64,000 nucleotides of DNA from Liolophura sinensis (Eukaryota > Mollusca > Polyplacophora > Chitonida > Chitonidae), in contig NC_088301.1 in NCBI RefSeq assembly GCF_032854445.1, positions 36,939,187 to 37,003,186 on the forward strand, written 5' to 3'. Below the pieces are notes generated by a model. It had not been told where the DNA came from. It did not search any database and worked only from the letters and a program-made list of their open reading frames with translations. Positions 1-14,674 of this stretch are shown here, one piece after another. Each line of letters starts with the position of its first letter. Position 1 is the stretch's first letter. Position numbers and translations under genes: made by a program.

Positions 1-329
1 AATTGATGAAACAGTGACTAAAACAGATATTATCTTAAGAAACGTAATTGCACATTTCTGAACAACCTTTGAGAGCGGGTACACGACTGTCCATATACAT
101 CAGTGATGGGTGATGTCATGCATTTTTGTATGGCATAAATATCACTACAGGCATGATGGCCACACCACTTTCAAGTTGCTTCTGACTCGCCTGTTACCAC
201 TATATTATCAGCTAGCCAATAGCTAATGGGAATGCTAGGTGGATTTAAGATGGGGAATTCATATTCAATTTAATCCCACTGATACTTTTGAAATGCCAAT
301 GTTTGGCTTATCATGTACATGGAAACTTC

Positions 330-670
330 AAGCCCAGTGTACCAGTCTTTTTACAGCTAAGGAGTAGTCTCCCTTGCTCTTTTAAAACCATTTTACCCGG
401 AAAAATTCTAAAAATATAAATCGACCTGTTTTGTTCGACAGTTTTTAATGGTCTTTCATCTGACATATACATGTACTTCATTTTAGTGTCTTCTCTGCCT
501 TCAAAACACAGCCCAGACCCCCATGCTTCTTGGTACCTGCTTAACCCCATCACTAGTGTAAAATGGTTCAAGAATTTACTCTCTATAAGGGGCACAATGG
601 GATTTGAACTCCTATCTCCTCATCCAAAATCCAGGATAAACACAGAGCTGCTAGTCTACTAAATGAACAG
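330..670 (-). repeat. Dispersed SINE-like repeat, diverged
   Basis: Read on the minus strand, the right-hand part (about 590-660) resembles a degraded tRNA-type promoter, with the B-box-like GTTCAAATCCC. The left part, around 425-510, shares long matches with 41,385-41,460: both carry TTTAATGGTCTTTCATCTGA followed by a similar TTTAGTGT...TCT.TGCCTT stretch. A shared body at two distant loci shows a dispersed repeat. The tRNA origin is an inference from the B-box only. No target duplication was found. Confidence 0.5.
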
Positions 671-3600
671 ATAGCAGTAGCTGTATATGGAAAAGGAAAC
701 AAACAAGGATCTTGTTTCTTTAATTACAAAGACAGACATGTTCAGGTACTAAAACTTTTTTTATTATACTCACAATACACTGGCACTATGAGAATTTATT
801 TATGCACATGTCTATTAAAGTACATGTTTCAACAAATCATCCATAACAGTCTTGGAATCAATTACCACGTTAAAATTCAGAATGGTAATCAGAAAATGCA
901 GATACACAGCTGAAAATTGGACTTTTGTTCTTAACAATTCCTTCAAAAAAACATACAACAAAGTAAGAAAATTTTCTACAGGAAGCAGAATATCTCTGGA
1001 TTTTCCAACTGGCTAAAAATGGTGCTTTTGGTGCTTGCCTTTCCTTTGTATAACATAAAACAAACAATAAATTGACAAAATTTCCTAGAGGAAAAATTTT
1101 TTAGGCAAATTATCTTTGATTAAGGTAAGTAAACAATGTTGTTACATATTCTAACTGTAATGAAAATATAATATTGACACATCTCCTTAAAAAATAAAAA
1201 ATGATAACATGCTAAAGAAATAAAAAGCAACAAGTCATCCACCCCTGGCTAAAAATGGTACTTTTGTGCTTGCTTTTCCTTTGTAAACAACAGTCAATAA
1301 ATTTAAATAACTCGCTAATAGAAAATTTTTTTTAAGCATATTGTACTTTGATTACAGTAAGTAAACAATGTTGCTACCCATTCTAACTGTAAGGAAAATA
1401 TAATATTAGCACGTCTCCTTAAAAAAAAAAAAATCTTTCCATGCCTAAGAAATAACAAGCAACAAATCATCCACCCCTGGCTAAAAATGGTACTTTTGGT
1501 GCTTGTTTTTCCTTCATATACAATAAAACAATCAATAAACTGACAAAATTTCCTACAAGAAAAAAAACAATTTTAAGCCTATTGTACTTTGATTAAAGTA
1601 AGTAAACAATGTTACTGCCCAATCTAACTGTATCGAAAACATAATATTAGCACATTCCCTTGAAAAAAACAAAAAAAACAAATCTTTACATGATTAAGAA
1701 ATAAAAAGGAACAAATCATCCACCCCTGGCTAAAAATAGTACTTTTGGTCCTTGCTTTTCCTTTGTATAACATAAAACAACCAACAATGGAAAACAAATT
1801 TTCAGCACATTGTACTTTGATTAAAGTAAGTAAACAATGTTGTTGCCCATTCTAACTGTAAGGAAAATATAATATTAGCACATCCCCTTAAAAAAAACAA
1901 CAGAACAAATCTTTACATACTGAAGAAAAAACAAGCAACAAATCATCCACCCCTGGCTAATAATGGTACTTTTGGTGCTTGTTTTTCCTTCATATACAAT
2001 AAAACAATCAATAAACTGACAAAATTTCCTACAGGAAAAAAATTTTAAGCATATTATACTTTAAGGCAAGTAAACAACATTGTTGCCTATTCTAACTGTA
2101 AGGAAAATATAATATTAGCACATTCCCTTAAAAAAAAAACACAAAACAAATGATTACATGCTTAAGAAATAACAAGCAACAAATCATCCACCCCTGGCTG
2201 AAAATGGTAATTTTGGTGCTTGTTTTTCCTTTGTATAAGATAAAACAATCAATATATTGAAAAAACTTCCTAAAAGAAAAATGTTTTCAAGCATATTGTA
2301 CTTTGATTAAGGCAAGTAAACAACATTGTTGCCTATTCTAACTGTAAGGAAAATATAATATTAGCACATCTCCTTAAAAAAAAAAAGCAAAAATACAAAT
2401 CTTTCCATGCTAAAAATAACAAGCAACAAATCATCCACCGCTGGCTAAAAATAGTACTTTTGGTGCTTGTTTTTCCTTCATATAACATGAAACAATCAAT
2501 AAATTGACAAAATTTCCTACAGGAAACATTTTTTTAAGCAAATTGTCTCTGATTAGGGGAAATAAACAATGCTGTTGCCCATCCACCTGCAACGACAATA
2601 TTACATTAGTACATCTCCTTAAAAGCTTTAAAAAAAAAAACAAATCTTTACATGCTTAAGAAAAAACAAGGAACAAATCATCCACACCTGGCTAAAAATG
2701 GTACTTTTGATGCTTGTTTTTCCTTTGTATAACATAAAACAATCAATAAAAGAAAACAATTTTACGGCATATTGTACTTTGACTAAGGTAGTAAACAATG
2801 TTTGCTGCACATTCTAACAGTAAGGAAAATATAATATTAGCACATCCCCGTAAAAAAAAACAACAGAACAAATCTTTTACATGCTTAAGAAACAACAAGA
2901 AACAAATCATCCACCCCTGGCTAAAATGGTACTTTTGGTGCTTGTGTTTCCTTTGTATAACATAAAACAATCAATAAATTAAAAAATACTTCCTAAAAGA
3001 AAAATGTTTTTAAGCCTATTGTACTTTGAATAAAGTAAGCAAACAATGTTGTAGCCCATTCTAAATGCAAAGAAAATATAATATTAGCACATCTACTTTA
3101 AAAAAAACAACAAGATATGTTTACATACTTAAGAAATAACAAGCAACAAATCATCCACCCCTGGCTAAAAATGGTACTTTTGGTGCTTGTTTTTCCTTCA
3201 TATACCATAAAACAATTGATAAATTGACAAAATTTCCTAAAGGAAAAAAACAATCTTAAGCATACTGTACTTTGATTACAGTAAACAAACAATGTTGTTG
3301 CCCATTCTAACTGTAAGGAAAATATAATATTAGCACATCTCCTTAAAAAAAAAAAACAAATAATTATATGCTTAAGAAAAAACAAGCAACAAATCATCCA
3401 CCCCTGGCTAAAAATGGTACTTTTGGTGCTTGTTTTTCCTTCATATACCATAAAACAATCAATAAATTGACAAAATTTCCTACAGGAAAAAATTTTTTTT
3501 TAAGCATATTGTACTTTGATTACAGTAAGTAAACAATGTTGTTGCCCATTCCAACTGTAAGGAAAATATAATATTAGCACATCTCCAAACAAATGATCAT

Positions 3601-4559
3601 ATGCTTAAGAAAAAACAAGCAACAAATCATCCACCCCTGGCTGAAAATGGTACTTTTGGTGCTTGTTTTTCCTTCATATAAAATAAAACAATCAATAAAT
3701 TGACAAAACTTCCTACAGGAAAAAAATTTTAAGCATATTGTACTTTGATTAAAGTAAGTAAACAATGTTGTTGCCCACTCTAACTGTAAGGAAAATATAA
3801 TATTAGCACATTCCCTTAAAAAAAAAAACACAAAACAAATGATTACATGCTTAAGAAATAACAAGCAACAAATCATCCACCCCTGGCTGAAAATGGTAAT
3901 TTTGCTGCTTGTTTTTCCTTTGTATAAGATAAAACAATCAATATATTGAAAAAACTTCTAAAAGAAAAATGTTTTCAAGCATATTGTACTTTGATTAAGG
4001 CAAGTAAACAACATTGTTGCCTATTCTAACTGTAAGGAAAATATAATATTAGCACATCTCCTTAAAAAAAAAAAACAAAAATACAAATCTTTCATGCTTA
4101 AAAATAACAAGCAACAAATCATCCACCGCTGGCTAAAAATAGTACTTTTGGTGCTTGTTTTTCCTTCATATAACATGAAACAATCAATAAATTGACAAAA
4201 TTTCCTACAGGAAACATTTTTTAAGCAAACTGTCTCTGATTAGGGGAAATAAACAATGCTGTTGCCCATCCCACCTGCAACGACAATATTACATTAGTAC
4301 ATCTCCTTAAAAGCTTTAAAAAAAAACAAATCTTTACATGCTTAAGAAAAAACAAGGAACAAAATCTCCACACCTGGCTAAAAATGATACTTTTGGTGCT
4401 TGTTTTTCCTTTGTATAACATAAAACAATCAATAAAGAAAACAATTTACGGCATATTGTACTTTGACTAAGGTAAGTAAACAATGTTGCTGCCCATTTCT
4501 AACAGTAAGGAAAATATAATATTAGCACATCCCCGTAAAAAAACAACAGAACAAATCTT

Positions 4560-7500
4560 TACATGCTTAAGAAACAACAAGAAACAAATCATCCTTTTCC
4601 TTTGTATAACATAAAACAATTCAATAAATTAAAAAATACTTCCTAAAGAAAAATGTTTTTAAGCCTATTGTACTTTGAATAAAGCAAGCAAACAATGTTG
4701 TAGCCCATTCTAAATGCAAAGAAAATATAATATTAGCACATCTACTTTAAAAAAAACTACAAGATATGTTTACATGCTTAAGAAATAACAAGCAACAAAT
4801 CATCCACCCCTGGCTTAAAATGGTACTTTTGGTGCTTGCTTTTCCTTTCATATACAATAAAACAATTGATAAATGGACAAAATTTCCTACAGGAAAAAAA
4901 CAATTTTAAGCATATTGTACTTTGATTAAGGTAAGTAAACAATGTTGTTGCCCATTCTAACTGTAAGGAAAATATAATATTAGCACATCTCCTTAAAAAA
5001 AAAACAAATAATTATATGCTTAAGAAAAAAACAAGCAACAAATCATCCACCCCTGGCTAAAAATGGTACTTTGGTGCTTGTTTTTCCTTCATATACCATA
5101 AAACAATCAATACATTGACAAAATTTCCTACAGGAAAAAAACAATTTTAAGCATACTGTAACTTTGATTACAGTAAGCAAACAATGTTGTTGCCCATTCT
5201 AACTGTAAGGAAAATATAATATTAGCACATCTCCTTTAAAAAAAAAAAACAAACAAATGATTATATGCTTAAGAAACAACAAGCAACAAATCATCCACCC
5301 CTGGATAAAAATGGTACTTTTGGTGCTTGTTTTTCCTCATATACCATTAAAACAATCAATAAATTGACAAAATTTCCTACAGGAAAAAAAATTTTTTAAG
5401 CATATTGTACTTTGATTACAGTAAGTAAACAATGTTGCTGCCATTCTAACTGTAAGGAAAATATAATATTAGCACATCCCCGTAAAAAAAAACAACAGAA
5501 CAAATCTTTACATGCTTAAGAAACAACAAGAAACAAATCATCCACCCCTGGCTAAAAATGGTACTTTTGGTGCTTGTGTTTCCTTGTACAACATAAAACA
5601 ATCAATAAATTAAAAAATACTTCCTAAAAGAAAAATGTTTTAAGCCTATTGTACTTTGAATAAAGTAAGCAAACAATGTTGTACCCCATTCTAAATGCAA
5701 AGAAAATATAATATTAGCACATCTACTTTAAAAAAAACAACAAGATATGTTTACATGCTTAAGAAAAACAAGCAACAAATCATCCACCCCTGGCTTAAAA
5801 TGGTACTTTTGGTGCTTGCTTTTCCTTCAGATACAATAAAACAATTGATAAATGGACAAATTTCCTACAGGAAAAAAACAATTTTAAGCATATTGTACTT
5901 TGATTAAGGTAAGTAACAATGTTGTTGCCCATTCTACTGTCAGGAAGATATAAATAAGCACATCCCCTTTAATAAAAAAAACAAATGATTATATGCTTAA
6001 GAAATAACAAGCAACAAATCATCCACCCCTGGCTAAAAACGGTACTTTTGGTGCTTGTTTTTCCTTCATATACCATAAAACAATCAATACATTGACAAAA
6101 TTTCCTACAGAAAAAAACAATTTTAAACATACTGTACTTTGATTACAGTAAGCAAACAATGTTGTTGCCCATTCTAACTGTAAGAAAAATATAATATTAG
6201 CACATCTCCTTTAAAAAAAAATAACAAACAAATGATTATATGCTTAAGAAAAAACAAGCAACAAATCATCCACCCTGGCTAAAAATGGTACTTTTGGTGC
6301 TTGTTTTTCCTTCATATACCATAAAACAATCAATACATTGACAAAATTTCCTACAGGAAAAAAATTTTTTTTTAAGCATATTGTACTTTGATTACAGTAA
6401 GTAAACAATGTTGCTGCCCATTCTAACTGTAAGGAAAATATAATATTAGCACATTCCCGTAAAAAAAACAACAGAACAAATCTTTACATGCTTAAGAAAC
6501 AACAAGAAACAAATCATCCACCCCTGGCTAAAAATGGTACTTTTGGTGCTTGTGTTTCCTTTGTATAACATAAAACAATCAATAAATTAAAAAATACTTC
6601 TAAAGAAAAATGTTTTTAAGCCTATTGTACTTTGAATAAAGTAAGCAAACAATGTTGTAGCCCATTCTAAATGCAAAGAAAATTATAATATTAGCACATC
6701 TACTTTAAAAAAAACAACAAGATATGTTTACATGCTTAAGAAAAAACAAGCAACAAATCATCCACCCCTGGCTTAAAATTGGTACTTTTGGTGCTTGCTT
6801 TTCCTTCAGATACCATAAAACAATTGATAAATGGACAAAATTTCCTACAGGAAAAAAAACAATTTTAGGCATATTGTACTTTGATTAAGGTAAGTAAACA
6901 ATGTTGTTGCCCATTCTAACTGTAAGGAAAATATATTATTAGCACATCTCCTTAAATAAAAAAAACAAATGATTATATGCTTAAGAAATAACAAGCAACA
7001 AATCATCCACCCTGGCTAAAATGNNNNNNNNNNNNNNNNNNNNNNNNNNNNNNNNNNNNNNNNNNNNNNNNNNNNNNNNNNNNNNNNNNNNNNNNNNNNN
7101 NNNNNNNNNNNNNNNNNNNNNNNNNNNNNNNNNNNNNNNNNNNNNNNNNNNNNNNNNNNNNNNNNNNNNNNNNNNNNNNNNNNNNNNNNNNNNNNNNNNN
7201 NNNNNNNNNNNNNNNNNNNNNNNATAAAACAATCAATAAATTAAAAAATACTTCCTAAAAGAAAAATGTTTTTAAGCCTATTGTACTTTGAATAAAGCAA
7301 GCAAACAATGTTGTAGCCCATTCTAAATGCAAAGAAAATATAATATTAGCACATCTACTTTAAAAAAAAAAACAAGATATGTTTACATGCTTAAGAAATA
7401 ACAAGCAACAAATCATCCACCCCTGGCTTAAAATGGTACTTTGGTGCTTGCTTTTCCTTCATATACAATAAAACAATTGATAAATGGACAAAATTTCCTA

Positions 7501-10500
7501 CAGGAAAAAAACAATTTTAAGCATATTGTACTTTGATTAAGGTAAGTAAACAATGTTGTTGCCCATTCTAACTGTAAGGAAAATATAATATTAGCACATC
7601 TCCTTAAAAAAAAAACAAATAATTATATGCTTAAGAAAAAACAAGCAACAAATCATCCACCCCTGGCTAAAAATGGTACTTTTGGTGCTTGTTTTTCCTT
7701 CATATACCATAAAACAATCAATACATTGACAAAATTTCCTACAGGAAAAAAACAATTTTAAGCATACTGTACTTTGATTACAGTAAGCAAACAATGTTGT
7801 TGCCCTTTCTAACTGTCAGGAAAATATAATATGAGCACATCTCCTTTAAAAAAAAAAAAACAAACAAATGATTATATGCTTAAGAAAAAACAAGCAACAA
7901 ATCATCCACCCCTGGCTTAAAATGGTACTTTTGGTGCTTGTGTTTCCTTGTATAACATAAAACAATCAATAAATTAAAAAATACTTCCTAAAAGAAAAAT
8001 GTTTTTAAGCCTCTTGTACTTTGAATAAAGTAAGCAAACAATGTTGTAGCCCATTCTAAATGCAAAGAAAATATAATATTAGCACATCTACTTTAAAAAA
8101 AACAACAAGATATGTTTACATGCTTAAGAAATAACAAGCAACAAATCATCCACCCCTGGCTTAAAATGGTACTTTTGGTGCTTGCTTTTCCTTCAGATGC
8201 ATAAAACAATTGATAAATGGACAAAATTTCCTACAGGAAAAAAACAATTTTAAGCATATTGTACTTTGATTAAGGTAAGTAAACAATGTTGTTGCCCATT
8301 ATAACTGTCAGGAAGATATAATATAAGCACATCCCCTTAAAAAAAAACAAATGATTATATGCTTAAGAAATAACAAGCAACAAATCATCCACCCCTGGCT
8401 AAAAATGGTACTTTTGGTGCTTGTTTTTTCTTCATATACCATAAAACAATCAATACATTGACAAAATTTCCTACAGGAAAAAAACAATTTTAAGCATACT
8501 GTACTTTGATTACAGTAAGCAAACAATGTTGTTGCCCATTCTAACTGTAAGAAAAATATAATATTAGCACATCTCCTTTAAAAAAAAACAAAACAAACAA
8601 ATGATTATATGCTTAAGAAAAAACAAGCAACAAATCATCCACCCCTGGCTAAAAATGGTACTTTTGGTGCTTGTTTTTCCTTCATATACCATAAAACAAT
8701 CAATAAATTGACAAAATTTCCTACAGGAAAAAAAAACAATTTTAAGCATATTGTACTTTTGATTAAGGTAAGGGAACAATGTTGTTGCCCATTCCAACTG
8801 TAAGGAAAATATAATATTAGCACATCTCCAAACAAATGACCATATGCTTAAGAAAAAACAAGCAACAAATCATCCACCCCTGGCTGAAAATGGTAATTTT
8901 GGTGCTTGTTTTTCCTTCATATACAATAAAACAATCAATAAATTGACAAAACTTCCTAAAGGAAAAAATTTTTAAGCATATTGTACTTTGATTAAAGTAA
9001 GTAAACAATGTTGTTGCCCACTCTAACTGTAAGGAAAATATAATATTAGCACATTCCCTTAAAAAAAAACCACAAAACAAATGATTACATGCTTAGAAAT
9101 AACAAGCAACAAATCATCCACCTCTGGCTGAAAATGGTAATTTTGCTGCTTGTTTTTCCTTTGTATAAGATAAAACAATCAATATATTGAAAAAACTTCC
9201 TAAAAGAAAAATGTTTTCAAGCATATTGTACTTAATTAAGGCAAGTAAACAACATTGTTGCCTATTCTAACTGTAAGGAAAATATAATATTAGCACATCT
9301 CCTTAAAAAAAAAAACAAAAATACAAATCTATCCATGCTTAAAAATAACAAGTAACAAATCATCCACCGCTGGCTAAAAATAGTACTTCTGGTGCTTGTT
9401 TTTCCTTCATATAACATGAAACAATCAATAAATTGACAAAATTTCCTACAGGAAGCATTTTTTTAAGCAAATTGTCTCTGATTAGGGGAAATAAACAATG
9501 CTGTTGCCCATCCCACCTGCAACGACAATATTACATTAGTACATCTCCTTAAAAGCTTAAAAAAAAACAAATCTTTACATGCTTAAGAAAAAACAAGGAA
9601 CAAATCATCCACACCTGGCTAAAAATGATACTTTTGGTGTTTGTTTTTCCTTTGTATAACATAAAACAATCAATAAAAGAAAACAATTTTATGGCATATT
9701 GTACTTTGACTAAGGTAAGTAAACAATGTTGCTGCCCATTTAAACTGTAAGGAAAATATAATATTAGCACATCCCCGTAAAAAAAACAACAGAACAAATC
9801 TTTACATGCTTAAGAAACAACAAGAAACAAATCATCCACCCCAGACTAAAAATGGTACTTTTGGTGCTTGTGTTTCTTTGTATAACATAAAACAATCAAT
9901 AAATTAAAAAATACTTCCTAAAAGAAAATGTTTTTAAGCCTATTGTACTTTGAATAAAGCAAGCAAACAATGTTGTAGCCCATTCTAAATGCAAAGAAAA
10001 TATAATATTAGCACATCTACTTTAAAAAAAAAAACAAGATATGTTTATATGCTTAAGAAATAACAAGCAACAAATCATCCACCCCTGGCTTTAAAATGGT
10101 ACTTTTGGTGCTTGCTTTTCCTTCATATACAATAAAACAATTGATAAATGGACAAAATTTCCTACAGGAAAAAAAACAATTTTAAGCATATTGTACTTTG
10201 ACTAAGGTAAGTAAACAATGTTGTTGCCCATTCTAACTGTAAGGAAAATATAATATTAGCACATCTCCTTAAAAAAAAAACAAATAATTATATGCTTAAG
10301 AAAAAACAAGCAACAAATCATCCACCCCTGGCTAAAAATGGTACTTTTGGTGCTTGTTTTTCCTTCATATACCATAAAACAATCAATACATTGACAAAAT
10401 TTCCTACAGGAAAAAAACAATTTTAAGCATACTGTACTTTGATTACAGTAAGCAAACAATGTTGTTGCCCTTTCTAACTGTCAGGAAAATATAATATTAG

Positions 10501-12000
10501 CACATCTCCTTTAAAAAAAAAAAAAAACAAACAAATGATTATATGCTTAAGAAAAAACAAGCAACAAATCATCCACCCCTGGCTAAAAATGGTACTTTTG
10601 GTGCTTGTGTTTCCTTGTATAACATAAAACAATCAATAAATTAAAAAATACTTCCTAAAAGAAAAATGTTTTTAAGCCTCTTGTACTTTGAATAAAGTAA
10701 GCAAACAATGTTGTAGCCCATTCTAAATGCAAAGAAAATATAATATTAGCACATCTACTTTAAAAAAAACAACAAGATATGTTTACATGCTTAAGAAATA
10801 ACAAGCAACAAATCATCCACCCCTGGCTTAAAATGGTACTTTTGGTGCTTGCTTTTCCTTTGTATAACATAAAACAATTGATAAATGGACAAAATTTCCT
10901 ACAGGAAAAAAAAACAATTTTAAGCATATTGTACTTTGATTAAGGTAAGTAAACAATGTTGTTGCCCATTCTAACTGTCAGGAAGATATAATATAAGCAC
11001 ATCCCCTTAAAAATAAACAAATGATTATATGCTTAACAAATAACAAGCAACAAATCATCCACCCCTGGCTAAAAATGGTACTTTTGGTGCTTGTTTTTCC
11101 TTCATATACCATAAAACAATCAATACATTGACAAAATTTCCTACAGGAAAAAAACAATTTTAAGCATACTGTACTTTGATTACAGTAAGCAAACAATGTT
11201 GTTGCCCATTCTAACTGTAAGAAAAATATAATATTAGCACATCTCCTTTAAAAAAAAAACAAACAAACAAATGATTATATGCTTAAGAAAAAACAAGCAA
11301 CAAATCATCCACCCCTGGCTAAAAATGTACTTTTGGTGCTTGTTTTTCCTTCATATACAATAAAACAATCAATAAATTGACAAAATTTCCTACAGGAAAA
11401 AAACAATTTTAAGCATATTGTACTTTTGATTAAGGTAAGTGAACAATGTTGTTGCCCATTCCAACTGTAAGGAAAATATAATATTGGCACATCTCCAAAC
11501 AAATGACCATATGCTTAAGAAAAAACAAGCAACAAATCATCCACCCCTGGCTAAAAATGGTACTTTTGGTGCTTGTTTTTCCTTCATATACAATAAAACA
11601 ATCAATAAATTGACAAAATTTCCTACAGGAAAAAAATTTTTTTTAAGCATATTGTACTTTGATTAAGGTAAGTAAACAATGTTGCTGCCCATTTAAACTG
11701 TAAGGAAAATATAATATCAGCACATTTTTTTATTAAAAAAAAAACACAAAACAAATGATTACATGCTTAAGAAATAACAAGCAACAAATCATCCACCCCT
11801 GGCTGAAAATGGTAATTTTGGTGCTTGTTTTTCCTTTATATAAGATAAAACAATCAATATATTGAAAAAACTTCCTAAAAGAAAAATTTTTTCAAGCATA
11901 TTGTACTTTGATTAAGGCAAGTAAACAACATTGTTGCCTATTCTAACTGTAAGGAAAATATAATATTAGCACATCTCCTTAAAAAAAAACAACAAAAATA
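4560..12000. repeat. Higher-order repeat zone inside the array (~2.66 kb register)
   Basis: Variant monomers recur at multiples of the basic unit. The same variant pair starts near 7591 and 8308, and again near 10,256 and 10,978, offsets of about 2665-2670 (11 monomers), with a related copy near 4980. Another marked variant, with the GATTAGGGGAAATAAACAATG-like segment and AAAAGCTTTAAA, occurs near 2560, 4240 and 9490; the first spacing is about 1680, or 7 monomers. This nested spacing is typical of arrays homogenised by unequal exchange. The boundaries given are approximate. Confidence 0.7.
7024..7223. other. Assembly gap of 200 N inside the array
   Basis: Exactly 200 consecutive N bases, flanked on both sides by array monomers. 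The round size suggests a placeholder of unknown true length, so the array may be longer than shown. Confidence 0.98.
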
Positions 12001-14674
12001 CAAATCTTTCCATGCTTAAAAATAACAAGCAACAAATCATCCACCGCTGGCTAAAAATGGTACTTTTGGTGCTTGCTTTTCCTATGTAAACAACAATCAA
12101 GAAATTTAAATAACTTCCTAAAAGAAAAATTTTTTTAAACATATTGTACTTTGATTAAAATAACTAAAAAATGTTGCTGCCCATCCTAACTGCAAAGAAA
12201 ATATAATATTAGCACATCTCCTTTAAAAAAAAACAAACAAACAAATCATCCACACCTGGCTAAAAATGGTACTTTTGGTGCTTGTTTTTACTTCATATAC
12301 CATAAAACAATCAATAAATTGACAAAATTTCCCACAGGAAAAATTTAAGCATATTGTACTTTGATTAAGGTACTAAACAATGTTGTTGCCCATTCTAACT
12401 GTAAGGAAAATACAATATTAGCACATCTCCTTTCAAAAACAACAAAACAAATCTTTACATGCTTAAGAAATAACAAGCAACAAATCATCCACCCCTGGCT
12501 AAAAATGGCACTTTTGGTGCTTGTTTTTGCTTTGTATAACATAAAACAATCAATAAATTAAAAAAAACTTCCTAAAAGAAAAATATTTTTATAAGCCTAT
12601 TGTACTTTGAATCAAGTAAGTAAACAATGTTGCTGCCAATCCTAACTGCAAAGAAAATATAATATTAGCACATCTGTGTAAAAAAAAAACAAAAAAAAAA
12701 ACAAATGATTACATGCTTAACAAAAAACAAGCAACAGATCATCCACCCCTGGCTGAAAATGGAAGTTTTAGTGCTTGCTTTTCCCTTGTATAACAAGAAA
12801 CAATAAATAAATTTTAAAAACTTCCTAAAAGAAAGTATTTTTAAGCATGTTGTACTTTGATTAAGGTAAGTAAACAATGTTGCTGCCCATCCTAACTGCA
12901 AAGAAAATATAATATTAGCACATTTCCGTAATAAAAAAAAACAAATGTTCACATGCTTAAGAAAAGAACAAGCAACAAATCATTCAACCCTGGCTAAAAT
13001 TTGTACTTTTGGTACTTGCTTTTCCTTCATATACAATAAAACAATCTATTGATTGACAAAATTTCCTACAGGAAAAAAAAAAAATTAAACATATTGTACT
13101 TTGATTAAAACGAGTTAAACAATGTTGTTGCCCACCATAACTGTAAGGAAAATATAATATTGGGACTTATTTCCTTCATATAACATGAAAGAATCAATAA
13201 ATTTAAAAAACGTCCTAAAAGAAAATTTTTTTTAAGCATATTGTACTTTGATTAAAGTAACTAAACAATGTTGCTGCCCATCCTAACTGGAAAGAAAATA
13301 TAATATTAGCACATCTCCGTAAAAAAAAAAAAAAACAAATGTTCACATGCTTATGAAATAACAAGCAGCAAATCATCCATTCCTGGCTAAAAATGGAATC
13401 TTTGGGGCTTGCTTTTCCATTCTATAACATGAAACAATTAATAAATTGACAAAATTTCCTAATGAAGAAAATTTTTTTAGCATACTGTCTTTTATTAAAG
13501 TAAGTAAACAATGTTGTTGCCCATCCTAACTGCAAAGAAAGTATAATATTAACACATTTCAGAACAGAACAAAGAAACATAATAATTAAGTCAATATGTC
13601 TTTGTAACATTCCAAGACGCGCTTCAAGTCATCTTAACTGTTGAGAAAAGGAAATCATTTAATATCTTTCTGCCAAATGTAAAATGTTCATATACACTTA
13701 AAGGCTGAAGAAAAAACAAGCAACAAATCATCCACCCCTGGCTAAAAATGGTACTTTTGGTGCTTGTTTCTCCTTTGCATAACATAAAACAATCAATAAA
13801 GAAAAACAATTTTTCAGCATATTGTACTTTGATTAAAGTAAGTAAAACAATGTTGCAGCCCATTCAGGGTAAAAATGGTACTTGTGGCATTTGCTTTTCC
13901 TTCATATAACATAAAACGACCAATAAATTGACAAAATTCCGTATAGGAAGAACTTGTCTGGAATATTTAATGCATTAAAATGTCTATTCTCTGTCTAATT
14001 AAAATAATACATGTAGACATGTTTCACTGTGCTAAAAATTATTTGAGATTGCTCTATACCATCCTCACTATATATGGAAAAATAATTATTAAAATCTTCA
14101 GGACTGAATCTTGAAGAAATAACAAGCAACAAATCATCCACCCCCTGCTAAAATGGTACTTCTGGTGCCCGCTTTTTCTTAAAATCAATGTGAAACGGAA
14201 ATTCCAGATAACAAAATTTCCTGAGAAAAGCAGTACCTCTCTTGATCTATTTATACAGGTACTTAAAAGGTCTGGAAAGAAACAAAGACAAAATAAATAA
14301 ACATCATTTTGCAGCAAACCACGGCACACCTTAACACCTTGAGAAAAGGCAGCTTTTAGTAAATTCTCTTCAAATGTAAAAGTTTCAAGAAATGTATGCC
14401 TAAAAAGTAGATGAAATATCAAGGCAACAAATCGTCCACCCCTGGCTAAAGTGGTACTTTTCTCGCTTCTTTTCCCCTTCATACATAAAACAATTAGACA
14501 AAATTTCCCGCAGTAAGGGCATCTCTGGAACAATCACATCAGATGAAAACCATTCCAGCTTATTCTGTGTCACGTATGGAAACATTTTTCATTGTGCTGT
14601 AAATGAATCATGAGATCTCAATGCCTGAATGATTATGTGGAATAAATAACAAGCAACAAATCACCTACCCTTAG

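Noticed and set aside
2431-13863. Many minus-strand ORFs of 60-117 codons with repeated Cys/Phe-rich peptides
   Set aside because: They repeat with the 240 bp monomer, share no family, shift frame between units and arise from one stop-poor frame of AT-rich repeat DNA.
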